64,000 nucleotides of DNA from Pseudomonas sp. R5(2019) (GCF_009905435.1 NZ_JAAAMT010000009.1:62001-126000); one strand, 5' to 3'. Positions 25,807-34,923 are shown, counted from the stretch's first letter. Numbers and translations are program-made. The notes: generated by a model not told the origin, from the letters alone.

Positions 25807-26442
25807 TTACAGGGGTTCACAAGGGGGAGTCAGCGCTGCCTTCACCTTCTGAACGGTGGTGGTGCTGCACTCCAGTAGTTCGGCTACTTTGCGGACGCTC
25901 TTCCCATCATCTAGCAGTTGCTTTATGCGTCCATGCAGCTTGGTATCCACTGGGCGCCCCTTGTAAGCGCCCTCAATCTTAGCCTTCTCAATACCCTCAG
26001 CCTGACGGCGGCGGCGGTCCTCGTAATCCTTGCGGGCTACAGCGGCCAGCATGTCTAGCAGCATGTCGTTAACAGCGCTCAGCATCCGGCTAGTGAACTC
26101 GTCTACAGCACCAGCAGCGGCTAGGCACTGGTGAGAGGTAGGCAGGTCTAGGGCGACGACAAGCACACCTTTGGCCTTAATGGTGGCGCGGAGTTGGTTC
26201 CAGTCCTCTTCTTTCAACCGGCTCAGCCGATCCACTTGCTCCAGCAACAGCACATCGCCGGGTTGGGCATCACTCAGCAGGCGGAACAGCTCAGGACGCT
26301 GGAGAGAGGCACCACTCTCGTTCTCGACGTAGAAGCTGGCGATCTTGTGGTTGCGGTCGGCAGCGAACGCCACCAGAGCATCCCGAGCACGGTTGGCATC
26401 TTGCTCAGTAGTTGAGGCACGAAGATAAGCACGGATAAACAT
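25807..26442 (-). CDS. Serine recombinase (resolvase/invertase family)
   Basis: A 211-residue protein with the resolvase catalytic domain. The active serine is in AYLRASTTEQ (about residue 10). The conserved arginine region DVLLLEQVDRLSRL is near 65, and the long E-helix follows (SAVNDMLLDMLAAVARKDYE). A GRP linker leads to a C-terminal helix-turn-helix (IKQLLDDGKSVRKVAELLEC). Members invert or resolve DNA between short sites or cut and rejoin plasmid multimers. The noncoding region immediately upstream contains inverted repeats that may be its sites. Its presence besides a tyrosine integrase suggests multimer resolution or a DNA-inversion switch in the island's free form. Confidence 0.93.
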   Translation of the reverse strand: MFIRAYLRASTTEQDANRARDALVAFAADRNHKIASFYVENESGASLQRPELFRLLSDAQPGDVLLLEQVDRLSRLKEEDWNQLRATIKAKGVLVVALDLPTSHQCLAAAGAVDEFTSRMLSAVNDMLLDMLAAVARKDYEDRRRRQAEGIEKAKIEGAYKGRPVDTKLHGRIKQLLDDGKSVRKVAELLECSTTTVQKVKAALTPPCEPL

Positions 26443-26455
26443 GGCTAGGCCCTAA

Positions 26456-26520
26456 GTGTCACTTTGGATGTATCACATATTAGTGTGGCGCTTTGAGTAT
26501 GTAAAGTGATTTAGTGACAC
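26456..26520. promoter_or_regulatory. Inverted repeat GTGTCACT/AGTGACAC before serine recombinase, candidate res or operator site
   Basis: GTGTCACT (26456-26463) and AGTGACAC (26513-26520) flank a 49-bp AT-rich stretch just upstream of the recombinase start. Resolvase res sites and self-regulated promoters commonly lie in this position. The half-sites are 8 bp, shorter than full 12-bp resolvase arms, so the call is tentative. Confidence 0.4.
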
Positions 26521-26830
26521 GATCTAGAGCATGGATTTGATCATTCCTTGTATAGTTTCAGTGTGTTTTCTCAGGTATACCCGTAATGACACGGGCAGTT
26601 CTGCGGCTGTGAGCACTGACCTACCTCAGAATGGCTGATCATGCAAAAGCCCACCAATTGGCTGAGGCAGTGAGAGGTTTTCGATGGAAATCTGCGGCTA
26701 CAGCCGGTGTAGCGCTATCGAGGGGGCTTGGCTTAACCAGTCCTGGCCAAATGCCCGTAAATAGGGGGCTTCAGCTAACGGAGGGGCAGATGCACCTGTA
26801 GGTGTATTGCTGGAGTCAGTCATATGTAAT

Positions 26831-27146
26831 TAGATAACCAATGGATGTAAGTTATCTAGTGCAGAGTGGGCATAGCTGAGTGTAGCTGCATGTATACGTG
26901 ACTAGGGTCACAAGATAACTAGGTTATGCCTTACGGCAAGGTGAGTTACCCAGTGGGCCAGCAGAGGCAGGCGCCCACAACCACAAGATTTTACTGTGCA
27001 TGGGGAATGTGTGACGGTCCCGTCACGAGGTAGTTATTGTTATGCCTCTCGGCATGGTTAAGATCAAGACCAAGATCAACATCAGGGTGGTGGCTGCACC
27101 CCTATCCACCCTGCTAAATAGAACTGTTATCTTGCCTCACGGCTTA
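26831..27146. repeat. Iteron-like AGATAAC/GTTATCT motifs and TGCCnnnCGGCA mini-hairpins
   Basis: AGATAAC occurs at 26832 and 26913, and its complement GTTATCT at 26851 and 27126; the first two form an 8-bp inverted repeat (26831-26838 with 26851-26858). Three related hairpins follow the pattern TTAT-TGCC-CGGC: 26924-26940, 27040-27056 and 27127-27146. Every hairpin is preceded by a GTTAT element. Confidence 0.6.
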
Positions 27147-27238
27147 ATGTAATCATTGGGGTAGGGGCAGAAAAGCCTCGAAAGCTTTTGAGTTTAACTG
27201 TGCAGGTGTATTGTGACGTGCCGTCACGTAGTGATAAT
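26993..27238. repeat. Two copies of a 45-bp element containing a GTGACG/CGTCAC palindrome
   Basis: Copy 1 (26993-27038) and copy 2 (27196-27238) both start ACTGTGCA, contain TGTGACG, a 2-3 base centre and CGTCACG, and end in a GTA-rich AT stretch. The palindromes are at 27011-27026 and 27213-27227. They are about 200 bp apart and look like paired protein-binding sites. Confidence 0.6.
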
Positions 27239-27281
27239 TTCTACAGTATTCAGCACGGGTGATACTAGTTTATAATTGTGG

Positions 27282-27307
27282 AAAAAACCTCTTAAAGAAT
27301 CTTTAAG
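27282..27307 (-). terminator. Rho-independent terminator of the helicase gene
   Basis: On the minus strand CTTAAAG-ATT-CTTTAAG is followed by AGG and six T. The hairpin overlaps the helicase stop codon, so translation end and transcription end coincide. Confidence 0.65.
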
Positions 27308-28808
27308 AAGAAATTTCTACTTGGTCTGTTTTCTGTAACTGGCGGTACGGGTTGAGCCAGCTACTTACCGTTCTCTTTGTCTTCCCGATCTCTTTGGCTA
27401 TGCTCTCGATGTTGTACTCCTGCTCCCATAGGCTGATGGCCTTCTGCTTTAGACTCTCTCTCTTTATTCTTGATGCTGACTCTGGTGCTATGTAATCTTC
27501 AGAGTAAGCTTCGTTAATTGTGCAATTACCTATCTTTTCTACGAGGAAGTTTGCGATATCAAGGTCTTGCACAAATAGCAAGATGTTGCTCTGGCTTGTT
27601 CTTGATCTCAGTGCGGTTCTGCAAACGGATTGAAGAGTTGACTCGTAGAATCTTTCATACTTCACTGCATCCTTGATTTCATCGGAAGAAACCGTATCTT
27701 TGATAGAGAGTAGTTCTGCAAGTGTGTACAAGTTCCTGCCTTCTATCGGGGTTATGTTTCCGTGTTGTAGGCAGATGGCAATGTTGTATTCGGAGTACTC
27801 ATTGATGCCTCTGTTGTCGATAGGGATAAATTTTATATTGCTATGATCGTGGCCTTGCGGAACTGGTAGGTTAGGTTTGCACCACTGATGTGCCACTAGG
27901 ATCGCTCTTCTGTTTCCGATAACTCTAAATACATCGACTTTCAGCCATGCATCTAGCAAACAATCTTCTTGATAGTCTGGATAAAGCTTACCTGCCTTCA
28001 TGAGTGCTGCACTCTTTGAGTAAGACCTGTTCCTGAAGAACGGGTGAATCTCTACTTTGTTTCCATACCCAGTAAAGTCTATGGTCGCCTCGATGGGGCG
28101 AATACACCAGCCTGCGCCCTTTAGGGTGATTCCAAGAAGCGTTTTCTCTACTTCAGCCCCCATGATTACCGTTTCCTCTGCTGCATCGAATGCAGGGATG
28201 TAATGCTTGATCCCAATGATTCTTACAGTTCGCTTCAGCTTTGCGTCGAGTTCTTCAACTTCAACAACATACCTGCAATCTAGTAATGCCTTGAGAATGC
28301 TGCGTGCATCAGCGGAAAGAGTTGAATCGTCTCCATTGGCTAGGCCTTCAATTAGCGTACGGCAATCGTCCTTCGCATTTACTCTGCTCTTGTCACCTGC
28401 TTTGGTTACGTCAGTGATGCTGTCAAATGCCTTGCGGTAGGAGAGGTCGGTGAAGCTGTGTGTTGAACAATCCCAGGTTGTCGGAACTTCATCTACGTAC
28501 AGTCTCCATCCATGCAGGGTCTCAGGGTTGATCAGACTCAGTGACGCATGGGTGCAGATGAGAATCCTGTGGGTGCGGTTGAGCAGGCTATCCTCCAAGC
28601 ACTGTACGACAGACCCTTCTACGGTATTGCTATCGATGGCATTGAAATCCATCTTCAGGTCCTGCATTCGGTTCTGCACTTCCGCCGAAAGAATCTTGGT
28701 TGGAAATACAAGTACAGAGCATTGGTCGTTTAGCTGGGAAAGTTGCTTGATTAGCCATGAGGTTTTTCCTGCACCTGGCGGTGCAATTAATGCGTGTATG
28801 ACTTTCAT
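27303..28808 (-). CDS. DEAD-like superfamily helicase with C-terminal HTH
   Basis: A 501-residue protein. Helicase motifs: Walker A APPGAGKTSW near residue 10, motif Ia-like VLVFPTKILSAEVQ, ICTHASLSLI, Walker B YVDEVP near 127, and a motif-VI-like QSVCRTALRSRT near 400. The C-terminal 50 residues form a helix-turn-helix of the resolvase/transposase type (KAISLWEQEYNIESIAKEIG). I know similar stand-alone helicases from plasmids and small integrative elements, where they may aid replication, but the exact role is unknown. It sits next to the repeat-rich noncoding region, which fits a helicase acting at an origin. Low GC shows island origin. Confidence 0.75.
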   Translation of the reverse strand: MKVIHALIAPPGAGKTSWLIKQLSQLNDQCSVLVFPTKILSAEVQNRMQDLKMDFNAIDSNTVEGSVVQCLEDSLLNRTHRILICTHASLSLINPETLHGWRLYVDEVPTTWDCSTHSFTDLSYRKAFDSITDVTKAGDKSRVNAKDDCRTLIEGLANGDDSTLSADARSILKALLDCRYVVEVEELDAKLKRTVRIIGIKHYIPAFDAAEETVIMGAEVEKTLLGITLKGAGWCIRPIEATIDFTGYGNKVEIHPFFRNRSYSKSAALMKAGKLYPDYQEDCLLDAWLKVDVFRVIGNRRAILVAHQWCKPNLPVPQGHDHSNIKFIPIDNRGINEYSEYNIAICLQHGNITPIEGRNLYTLAELLSIKDTVSSDEIKDAVKYERFYESTLQSVCRTALRSRTSQSNILLFVQDLDIANFLVEKIGNCTINEAYSEDYIAPESASRIKRESLKQKAISLWEQEYNIESIAKEIGKTKRTVSSWLNPYRQLQKTDQVEISS

Positions 28809-28874
28809 AAACGTTTCGGCTTTGAAGTGATTAGATACTAACTGGTTTAACTGATTTCAGGGCGGCACAATGCA

Positions 28875-28933
28875 CTGCCAGAGTTTTGAGTCTCTGGTTA
28901 AAAGTATGTGAGGTCTCAACGACGCTCTGGCAG
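28875..28933. other. 9-bp inverted repeat upstream of the helicase gene
   Basis: CTGCCAGAG (28875-28883) and CTCTGGCAG (28925-28933) are a perfect inverted pair 67 bp upstream of the helicase start. They could be a dimeric operator or a long hairpin in the leader RNA. The intergenic stretch 28809-29051 shows nothing else. Confidence 0.4.
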
Positions 28934-29051
28934 CTTTTGATGATGCTTATCGCTTGGGAATAATCGTAAACAAAGTTTTCCGGGCTCAGCGACCTTTGGA
29001 GCTAGGGCTGGTGGTTAACGAAGGTTCGCTGATTGTTAGTGTAGGATGATA

Positions 29052-29471
29052 TTAATCATCATTTGAGATGTTTTCTTGGTTTAAGTACTGCTCTCTCAAT
29101 TTGGATGTCCGGTCTTTACGATAGTAAAGTAGGGATGATAGCGTGGGCGTAAGGTGAGGGTATTGATTAGTAAATAATTTAAGAAATTCAATGTCGGAAT
29201 TATCCGCAGTTACCGAAAAATACTCTTCATGATCATCGTAATCATGCGTTACACCTCTTACTTCTCCGCTGGGTGTGATCTGCAGGTAATAAGACGGACG
29301 AGTGAAAAAGTCATCGGGATCGTAATTGTTGGGTTCAATTAGGCTAACGTCAATTACTGTGGCCCACTCAATTGGGTGGAGCTCTCCATGTTCAGGATTA
29401 ATGAATGGCAAGTTGTCATAGATAAAGTGATCTTTGTGGTTTGCTGTGGGGAATGGTGTTTTATTTTTCAT
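29052..29471 (-). CDS. Hypothetical acidic protein of the island
   Basis: A 139-residue acidic, tyrosine- and proline-rich protein starting at ATG 29471. No family is recognised and there is no signal peptide or membrane segment. A central stretch of aspartate, glutamate and histidine (VTHDYDDHEEYFSVTADNSD) is the most striking feature. The length and codon pattern are those of a real gene, and it is on the same strand as the helicase, 243 bp upstream of it. It might be an island accessory protein. Confidence 0.6.
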   Translation of the reverse strand: MKNKTPFPTANHKDHFIYDNLPFINPEHGELHPIEWATVIDVSLIEPNNYDPDDFFTRPSYYLQITPSGEVRGVTHDYDDHEEYFSVTADNSDIEFLKLFTNQYPHLTPTLSSLLYYRKDRTSKLREQYLNQENISNDD

Positions 29472-30496
29472 AGGGTAATACCTGTCAGGCTCTCACAAAA
29501 CTTCATGGTTATGCTTGAAGTGAGAGGGGTTAGTGGTTGTTGTCAAAGGGTTGTCTTAGATGGTTTTCTTTGTGTGTACGTAAATAGGCTCTACTTAGTG
29601 TTGGAATGACTGCACGGTTGTCGAGCTAAGTTTTTGGATTGCTGGGCATGTTAGTCCCCTCCGGAAATAAGTCCCAATCAAACTAGATTCTGGTCTCGCC
29701 GATGTGGCACGACCATGTTATGTCATACACCGAAAAAAGTGCTCGGGGAACAAGTGCCGTAGTGCTTTCAAGAAAGTGACAAAGAGTCAAAGGTAGGTGT
29801 GTTGACGTTGTTATTAGTCTGGCCGATGAGGGCGCCTGTTTTCCTGTTAGCCAAAGAAAGATGCTCGCTTATAGTTTGGACCTTTGCTGTGTGGATGTCT
29901 GCTTGGGACACATTCTGATCCACGATTTATTCATCTGTCAACCCGATTTTTCATCTTTTTTTTCGCTAGTTTAGTTAGTCTATTGGTTTTTCGTTATTGT
30001 TGCAGTGCGCATGTCTTAGTTAGTGTATTAGTTTTTCCTTATTGCTGCAGCGTGCATGTTTTAATTAGTGTATTAGTTTTCTGCATTGTCGCACTAGAGA
30101 GGGTGTAGCAACATTGGTACTTCAATTGCACTGGGGTTATTGCTGAAGGCCGATGTTATTGGTTGGCGCGGCAAGCCGTGTGCCGTCAGTTTAAATCAAG
30201 GTCTAAGTTTATGTTTTTCCATGCTTAATTCATGCCTTTCAAGGACTTCGGCTGCCACAGATGCTAAACATTACAGCCCCGTTTTCGTGCTCGGCTATCC
30301 GTATTAGCAACGAGTCCTGGACACCAGCATCCCGCAGATCGTCCATGAGCGTGTGTGGAGACTGTGGAACGTTTCCCTTAGGTCCGGGATGCTTCGTTTC
30401 GTCTAGTGGCCTGTACGGGTAGTTCGTTAATCTAAATCACCAAGAAACAGGCGACCAAATAATTTAAATAGATAAACTAATTAAACAAACAGGCCA
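29472..30496. other. Noncoding AT-rich region of the island with tandem repeats
   Basis: About 1 kb without a supported gene. It holds the 45-bp tandem repeat at 29971-30093. A possible coding remnant on the minus strand (about 30239-30432) reads NYPYRPLDETKHPGPKGNVP and continues to DDLRDAGVQDSLLIRIAEHE before a stop, but it has no proper start. A 12-bp inverted repeat ACAGGCCACTAG is at 30403-30414 and 30489-30500. The right end abuts the integrase remnant. Confidence 0.45.
29971..30093. repeat. 45-bp tandem repeat, 2.7 copies
   Basis: Copies begin at 29971, 30016 and 30061, each with TTAGTTAGTGTATTAGTTTT-like sequence and a TGCAG/TGCATGT end; copies 1 and 2 differ at only a few positions. 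The units are directly joined with no spacer. A 74-residue frame across them has a repeated, cysteine-rich hydrophobic translation that I judge to be chance. Confidence 0.75.
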
Positions 30497-30871
30497 CTAG
30501 TGGCGACCGAACCATTTCGATGGTGCGTGACCCAGCTTCCCCCGCACGGATTCCAGTTCAGCGAACAGTCGATCTTCTCCGGTGCTCCTGACTGTCTCGG
30601 CATGTTGCATCAGCCCCAAGGCGATCAGGGCAGGGTGCAAGGGGAGAATGCGGCGGCTGCTGGCGTTCTTCAGGTTCTGGCCTTCACGACTGTCATCGAT
30701 GCGGATGGACACGATACTTTGCTCCTCGACAGAGTCTGCAGAGGCGTGGGCAAAGCTCTTCCAGTCGTGTTCCAGCGGCTCGACCAAGGAGGAGAGGGCA
30801 GTCGCGCCATGGGTGCTTGCGAGCTTCAGCTGCGAGTAACAGTCGAGACCGCCAAGCTTCGCAGCTGCCAC
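30497..30871 (-). pseudogene. Truncated tyrosine integrase remnant
   Basis: The segment VSIRIDDSREGQNLKNASSR, then RRILPLHPALIALGL and a later DRLFAEL, matches the part of P4-type integrases just before the catalytic HxxR box. The same region is visible in the intact neighbour as SVKTDSSRREIPVHDDLIAL. The frame stops at a TAG within the inverted repeat ending at 30500, before the catalytic His, Arg and Tyr. The upstream half lacks the expected N-terminal domain. It is a broken second integrase, so an older element or a nested deletion is likely. Confidence 0.75.
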
Positions 30872-30877
30872 GCTTCT

Positions 30878-32167
30878 TTATTCATTTGGAAATAGTCCGG
30901 CGGCCTTCGCAAGGCTCGGAAGTTTCTGTATTTCTGCGGCCATTCGGGAGAGCGGGTTGATGCCGTAGCTGTCCCCGATGTGTCCGGATGCATGACCGGT
31001 GATCCAATCGCTAACCTCCTTGGGTATCCCGTGCTCCCTTGCTAGGGTCTTGAAGCTGTGTCGGAAAGCGTGAAGTGGATGGCGGCCTGGTTGATACACC
31101 CCACACCGTTGAGTAATCGGACGCCATGCTTTGGAAACGATCCCTGCAAAACCGTCAGAAACCTTAATCAGTTGGGGGAATACCCTTGATCCCGGCGTTC
31201 GACCTTGCACCAGCTTCAACAAACCGAGGGCGATCAAATCATCATGAACGGGAATTTCCCTGCGGCTGCTGTCGGTCTTGACTGACTTGTCGGGACGGTC
31301 GTCGATGATCCGGATGAACCATGAGCCGCCTTCGTGCTGATGGATATCCTCTATATATAGTTGAGCCAGTTCCTCGCGGCGGGCGCCCGTGTAAGCCGCT
31401 ATTACTGGTAACCAGTACACGGCATTGCCCGGACGGCCTTGTGCATGTCGAAGCTGCTGAAACTCGGCATGACCAAATAGCGTGACCAGTTCGTTCCAGG
31501 TGTACCCCCTATTATCGTCCAAGCGGCGTTTCGGCTTGGTTGGTCCTAGGCGTTTGTGAATCCGTGAAGCAAGGACGGGATTCGACTCAAGCCAGCCGGA
31601 ATCCACCGAGAAGGCCAGGACCGATGACAACCTCGCCAGCAACAATCGAGTGGACGATGTCGCAAGCGGTTTTATGGTGGCGTCAGTAGGTTGGACCAGG
31701 TTGGCAGCGAACGCATGGATATCGGAAGGTTGGATCGCCGCAATGGGCTTATCGCCCACGTCGGTGATGAACCGCTTGACGGCACGGCTGTAGTCGACTG
31801 CGTGCCGCCGCGAAACGTACTCAGACCTGCCTGACATGGAGATGGATTGGACGTAGCGGCTAAGCGCTTCTGACAGCTTTATGCTGGCTTTTGAAGGTGT
31901 TGGCGGCGATAGGGTAGGGAGTGGCTCCCCGATTGTATCCGGTTGATGGGGCCCGATGCAGAGGCCATTACGGGCATCGGAGAACAGCCGCTCAGATTCC
32001 GCATACGCGATGGCAAAGGCAGCCTTGGCTTGCTGGTGATTTCGAGTGTTCAGCGACCGACGGATTTCGGTCTTGCCGATGATTGGCCGTAGGTCATCCG
32101 GCACCCTGCGCCTGAGGTAATAGATACCCGACTCAGGGTGCCGGAACGGTTGTGCTATCAGTGCCAT
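30878..32167 (-). CDS. int: Tyrosine-type site-specific integrase of the island
   Basis: A 429-residue integrase. The N-terminus has the arm-binding block YYLRRRVPDDLRPIIGKTEI (DUF6538 type) and a SAM-like core-binding region near 110-210. The catalytic domain has Arg in YTGARREELAQLY, the HAFRHSFKTL box, a later GHASGH and the nucleophile tyrosine in GDSYGINPL. It starts 94 bp from the right 194-bp repeat and reads inward, the classic place for an integrase beside its attachment site. It most likely integrated this island into cysZ. The sequence is GC-richer than the inner island genes. Confidence 0.95.
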   Translation of the reverse strand: MALIAQPFRHPESGIYYLRRRVPDDLRPIIGKTEIRRSLNTRNHQQAKAAFAIAYAESERLFSDARNGLCIGPHQPDTIGEPLPTLSPPTPSKASIKLSEALSRYVQSISMSGRSEYVSRRHAVDYSRAVKRFITDVGDKPIAAIQPSDIHAFAANLVQPTDATIKPLATSSTRLLLARLSSVLAFSVDSGWLESNPVLASRIHKRLGPTKPKRRLDDNRGYTWNELVTLFGHAEFQQLRHAQGRPGNAVYWLPVIAAYTGARREELAQLYIEDIHQHEGGSWFIRIIDDRPDKSVKTDSSRREIPVHDDLIALGLLKLVQGRTPGSRVFPQLIKVSDGFAGIVSKAWRPITQRCGVYQPGRHPLHAFRHSFKTLAREHGIPKEVSDWITGHASGHIGDSYGINPLSRMAAEIQKLPSLAKAAGLFPNE

Positions 32168-32218
32168 GTGTACCAGCCTTGTGTATCAGTTGGCTGGGAA
32201 AGGGCACTGCCTTTGTGG

Positions 32219-32986
32219 TTAACGGACGGTCTGAGTGGACTGCTTTGCGACGACGGAGTCGCCACGCTCACGCACCCAAAACAACGTTGCCCCCGCCACC
32301 GCGGCCGGCATCATCACGATATTCACCAGCGGAATCAGCAACGCCAGGTACACGCTGCCGCCAAAGCTCAGGCTCTGCCAGCGTTTGGCGCGCAGCCAGG
32401 CGAGCATGTCCTGCCAGCTCATCTTGTGGTTGTCGGCCGGGTAGTCGATGTACTGGATCGCCATCATCCACACACCGAACAACAGCCACAGCGGCGCAGC
32501 AACGATATTGACCACTGGGATGAACGACAGAATGAACAGGCCAATGGCGCGCGGCAGAAAGTAGCCAAGCTTGCGCAGTTCCCGACCAAAGGTACGCGGC
32601 ACCATGGCAATCAGTTCGCCCCAGCTGAACGCCGGGAAGTCGTCAGTGCCTCGGACCACCACCTCGACCTTTTCCGCCAGAAAACCGTTGAATGGCGCGG
32701 CGATGACGTTAGCGAGCATGGTGAAGGTGAAAAACACCATCAGCACCACCAACACCACAAACAAGGGCCAGAGGATATAGCTCAGGAAGCTGAGCCAGTC
32801 GGGCAGGCTTGGCATCAGGCTGTCGACCCAGAGGCTGAACTGATTGCCAGCCAGGTAGATCAGGCCGCCAAACAGAACCAGGTTGATCGCCAGGGGCAAC
32901 AGCACAAACAGCCGCAGGTTGGGGCTGAGGATCAGTTTCAGCCCTTCTTGCAGGTATTGCGGGCCGGAAAGTACGGGGGCTTGCAT
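32219..32986 (-). CDS. cysZ: CysZ sulfate-uptake membrane protein with island-derived C-terminus
   Basis: A 255-residue membrane protein of the CysZ family, which feeds sulfate into cysteine synthesis. ATG 32986, after GGAG, opens [20 protein letters not shown]. Hydrophobic segments are at about 25-55, 65-100, 145-175 and 205-235. The last stretch after WVRERG reads [13 protein letters not shown], coded by island DNA, whereas the native tail left behind at 20872 reads AVSQV. The core fold is complete, so the gene is probably functional. Confidence 0.92.
   Translation of the reverse strand: MQAPVLSGPQYLQEGLKLILSPNLRLFVLLPLAINLVLFGGLIYLAGNQFSLWVDSLMPSLPDWLSFLSYILWPLFVVLVVLMVFFTFTMLANVIAAPFNGFLAEKVEVVVRGTDDFPAFSWGELIAMVPRTFGRELRKLGYFLPRAIGLFILSFIPVVNIVAAPLWLLFGVWMMAIQYIDYPADNHKMSWQDMLAWLRAKRWQSLSFGGSVYLALLIPLVNIVMMPAAVAGATLFWVRERGDSVVAKQSTQTVR
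32262..32455. repeat. Right 194-bp direct repeat (attachment site copy), within cysZ
   Basis: Identical by eye to 20891-21084. Here it lies inside the intact cysZ frame, which continues to the right; on its left the sequence is island DNA that supplies the new 3' end of the gene. Confidence 0.9.
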
Positions 32987-33193
32987 CGCGAGCTCCAAGC
33001 TGTGGAAACGCGCCGACCTTACCGAGTTACAGCGCTTGGCGATAGATACGAAACGCGTTGTAACAATGCCGAATCACTACATAGAGGTCGCCTATGAGCT
33101 GGATTGTGAATGGGTATTTCTCTAATCTCTGCCACCTCGCTACAGTGCGCACACCTTTTAAATCCCTTCGAATTTGATCTTCAAGGAGTTCCC

Positions 33194-33793
33194 ATGAGCA
33201 TTCTGGTCAATAAACAGGCCCCGGATTTCGACGCAGCCGCCGTGCTGGGTGACGGTTCGATCGTCGACAGCTTCAAGCTGTCCTCGCTGCGCGGCAAATA
33301 CGTCGTGCTGTTCTTCTGGCCGCTGGACTTCACCTTCGTCTGTCCATCGGAAATCATTGCCCACAACAACCGCATGGACAAATTCCGTGAGCTGGGTGTT
33401 GAAGTGGTCGGTGTCTCGATCGACTCGCAGTTCACCCATCACGCCTGGCGCAGCACCCCGGTCGAAAAGGGTGGCATCGGCGAAGTCGAGTTCACCATGG
33501 TTGCCGACGTCAAGCACGAAATCACCCGTGCCTACGGCATTGAACACCAGGATGGCGTTGCATTGCGCGCCTCTTTCCTGATCGACCAGCAAGGCGTGGT
33601 ACAGCATCAGGTGGTCAACAACCTGCCACTGGGTCGTGAAGTAGACGAGATGATCCGTCTGGTTGAAGCCCTGCAGTTCACCGAACAGCACGGCGAAGTC
33701 TGCCCGGCGGGCTGGCGCCCAGGCCAGAAAGGCATGAAGGCTGACGCCAAGGGCGTTGCCGACTACCTGGCCGAGAACGCCAAGAGCCTGTAA
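33194..33793 (+). CDS. 2-Cys peroxiredoxin (AhpC/Prx1 type)
   Basis: A 199-residue peroxiredoxin. ATG 33194 follows AAGGAG. The peroxidatic Cys50 is in FTFVCPSE and the resolving Cys170 in EVCPAGW, so it is a typical 2-Cys enzyme that reduces hydrogen peroxide and organic peroxides. The C-terminal helix ends ADYLAENAKSL. The thioredoxin reductase gene follows on the same strand 112 bp later, which fits an electron path from NADPH through TrxB and thioredoxin. Confidence 0.93.
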   Translation: MSILVNKQAPDFDAAAVLGDGSIVDSFKLSSLRGKYVVLFFWPLDFTFVCPSEIIAHNNRMDKFRELGVEVVGVSIDSQFTHHAWRSTPVEKGGIGEVEFTMVADVKHEITRAYGIEHQDGVALRASFLIDQQGVVQHQVVNNLPLGREVDEMIRLVEALQFTEQHGEVCPAGWRPGQKGMKADAKGVADYLAENAKSL

Positions 33794-33860
33794 GCCGTAC
33801 CCGAACCGTTTTCAGGTTTGGCAATCTTCCTTCCCCAAGGCGTTGTCGGACCTTTTTTAA

Positions 33861-34868
<1,008 letters not shown>

Positions 34869-34884
34869 GCAGTAGCGAGGCATA

Positions 34885-34923
34885 AAAAACCGCTTGGCCG
34901 CGATGCGGCCAGGCGGTTTTTTT
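34885..34923 (+). terminator. Rho-independent terminator of trxB
   Basis: An A-run, a GC-rich stem (ACCGCTTGGCCGC with GCGGCCAGGCGGT, loop GAT) and seven T. It is symmetric enough to work from both sides. Confidence 0.85.

Larger units (their letters stand above)
26443..27302. other. 860-bp noncoding, repeat-rich locus of the island (candidate origin or regulatory RNA region)
   Basis: No open frame here looks coding, yet the sequence is dense with short repeats. There are four copies of AGATAAC/GTTATCT in both orientations, three short TGCC-CGGCA hairpins, two 45-bp imperfect repeats each ending in a GTGACG...CGTCAC palindrome, and the candidate recombinase site. It lies upstream of the serine recombinase and downstream of the helicase gene. 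The pattern suits a replication origin with iterons or a set of regulator sites; no RNA family was recognised. Confidence 0.5.
20891..32455. mobile_element. Integrated island in the 3' end of cysZ, flanked by 194-bp direct repeats
   Basis: Two identical 194-bp segments (20891-21084 and 32262-32455) bound this region; both are cysZ sequence. A tyrosine integrase lies 94 bp inside the right repeat, reading away from it. Inside are a broken second integrase, a serine recombinase, a helicase, a two-gene ATPase operon and several unknown genes, with lower GC and different codon use from the flanks. One repeat plus interior is 11,371 bp. No structural phage or conjugation gene is visible. The integration event rebuilt an almost complete cysZ on the right and left a 3' scrap on the left. 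Confidence 0.9.

Noticed and set aside
26443..27302. Retron or reverse-transcriptase-associated RNA
   Set aside because: No reverse transcriptase gene is present in the island, and the repeats look like protein-binding sites rather than an msr/msd pair.
29971..30093. CRISPR array
   Set aside because: The 45-bp units are directly adjacent with no spacers and there are no cas genes.
29884..30108. 74-residue frame with cysteine-rich repeats
   Set aside because: Its repetition is only the 45-bp DNA repeat being a multiple of three; no ribosome-binding site and odd composition.
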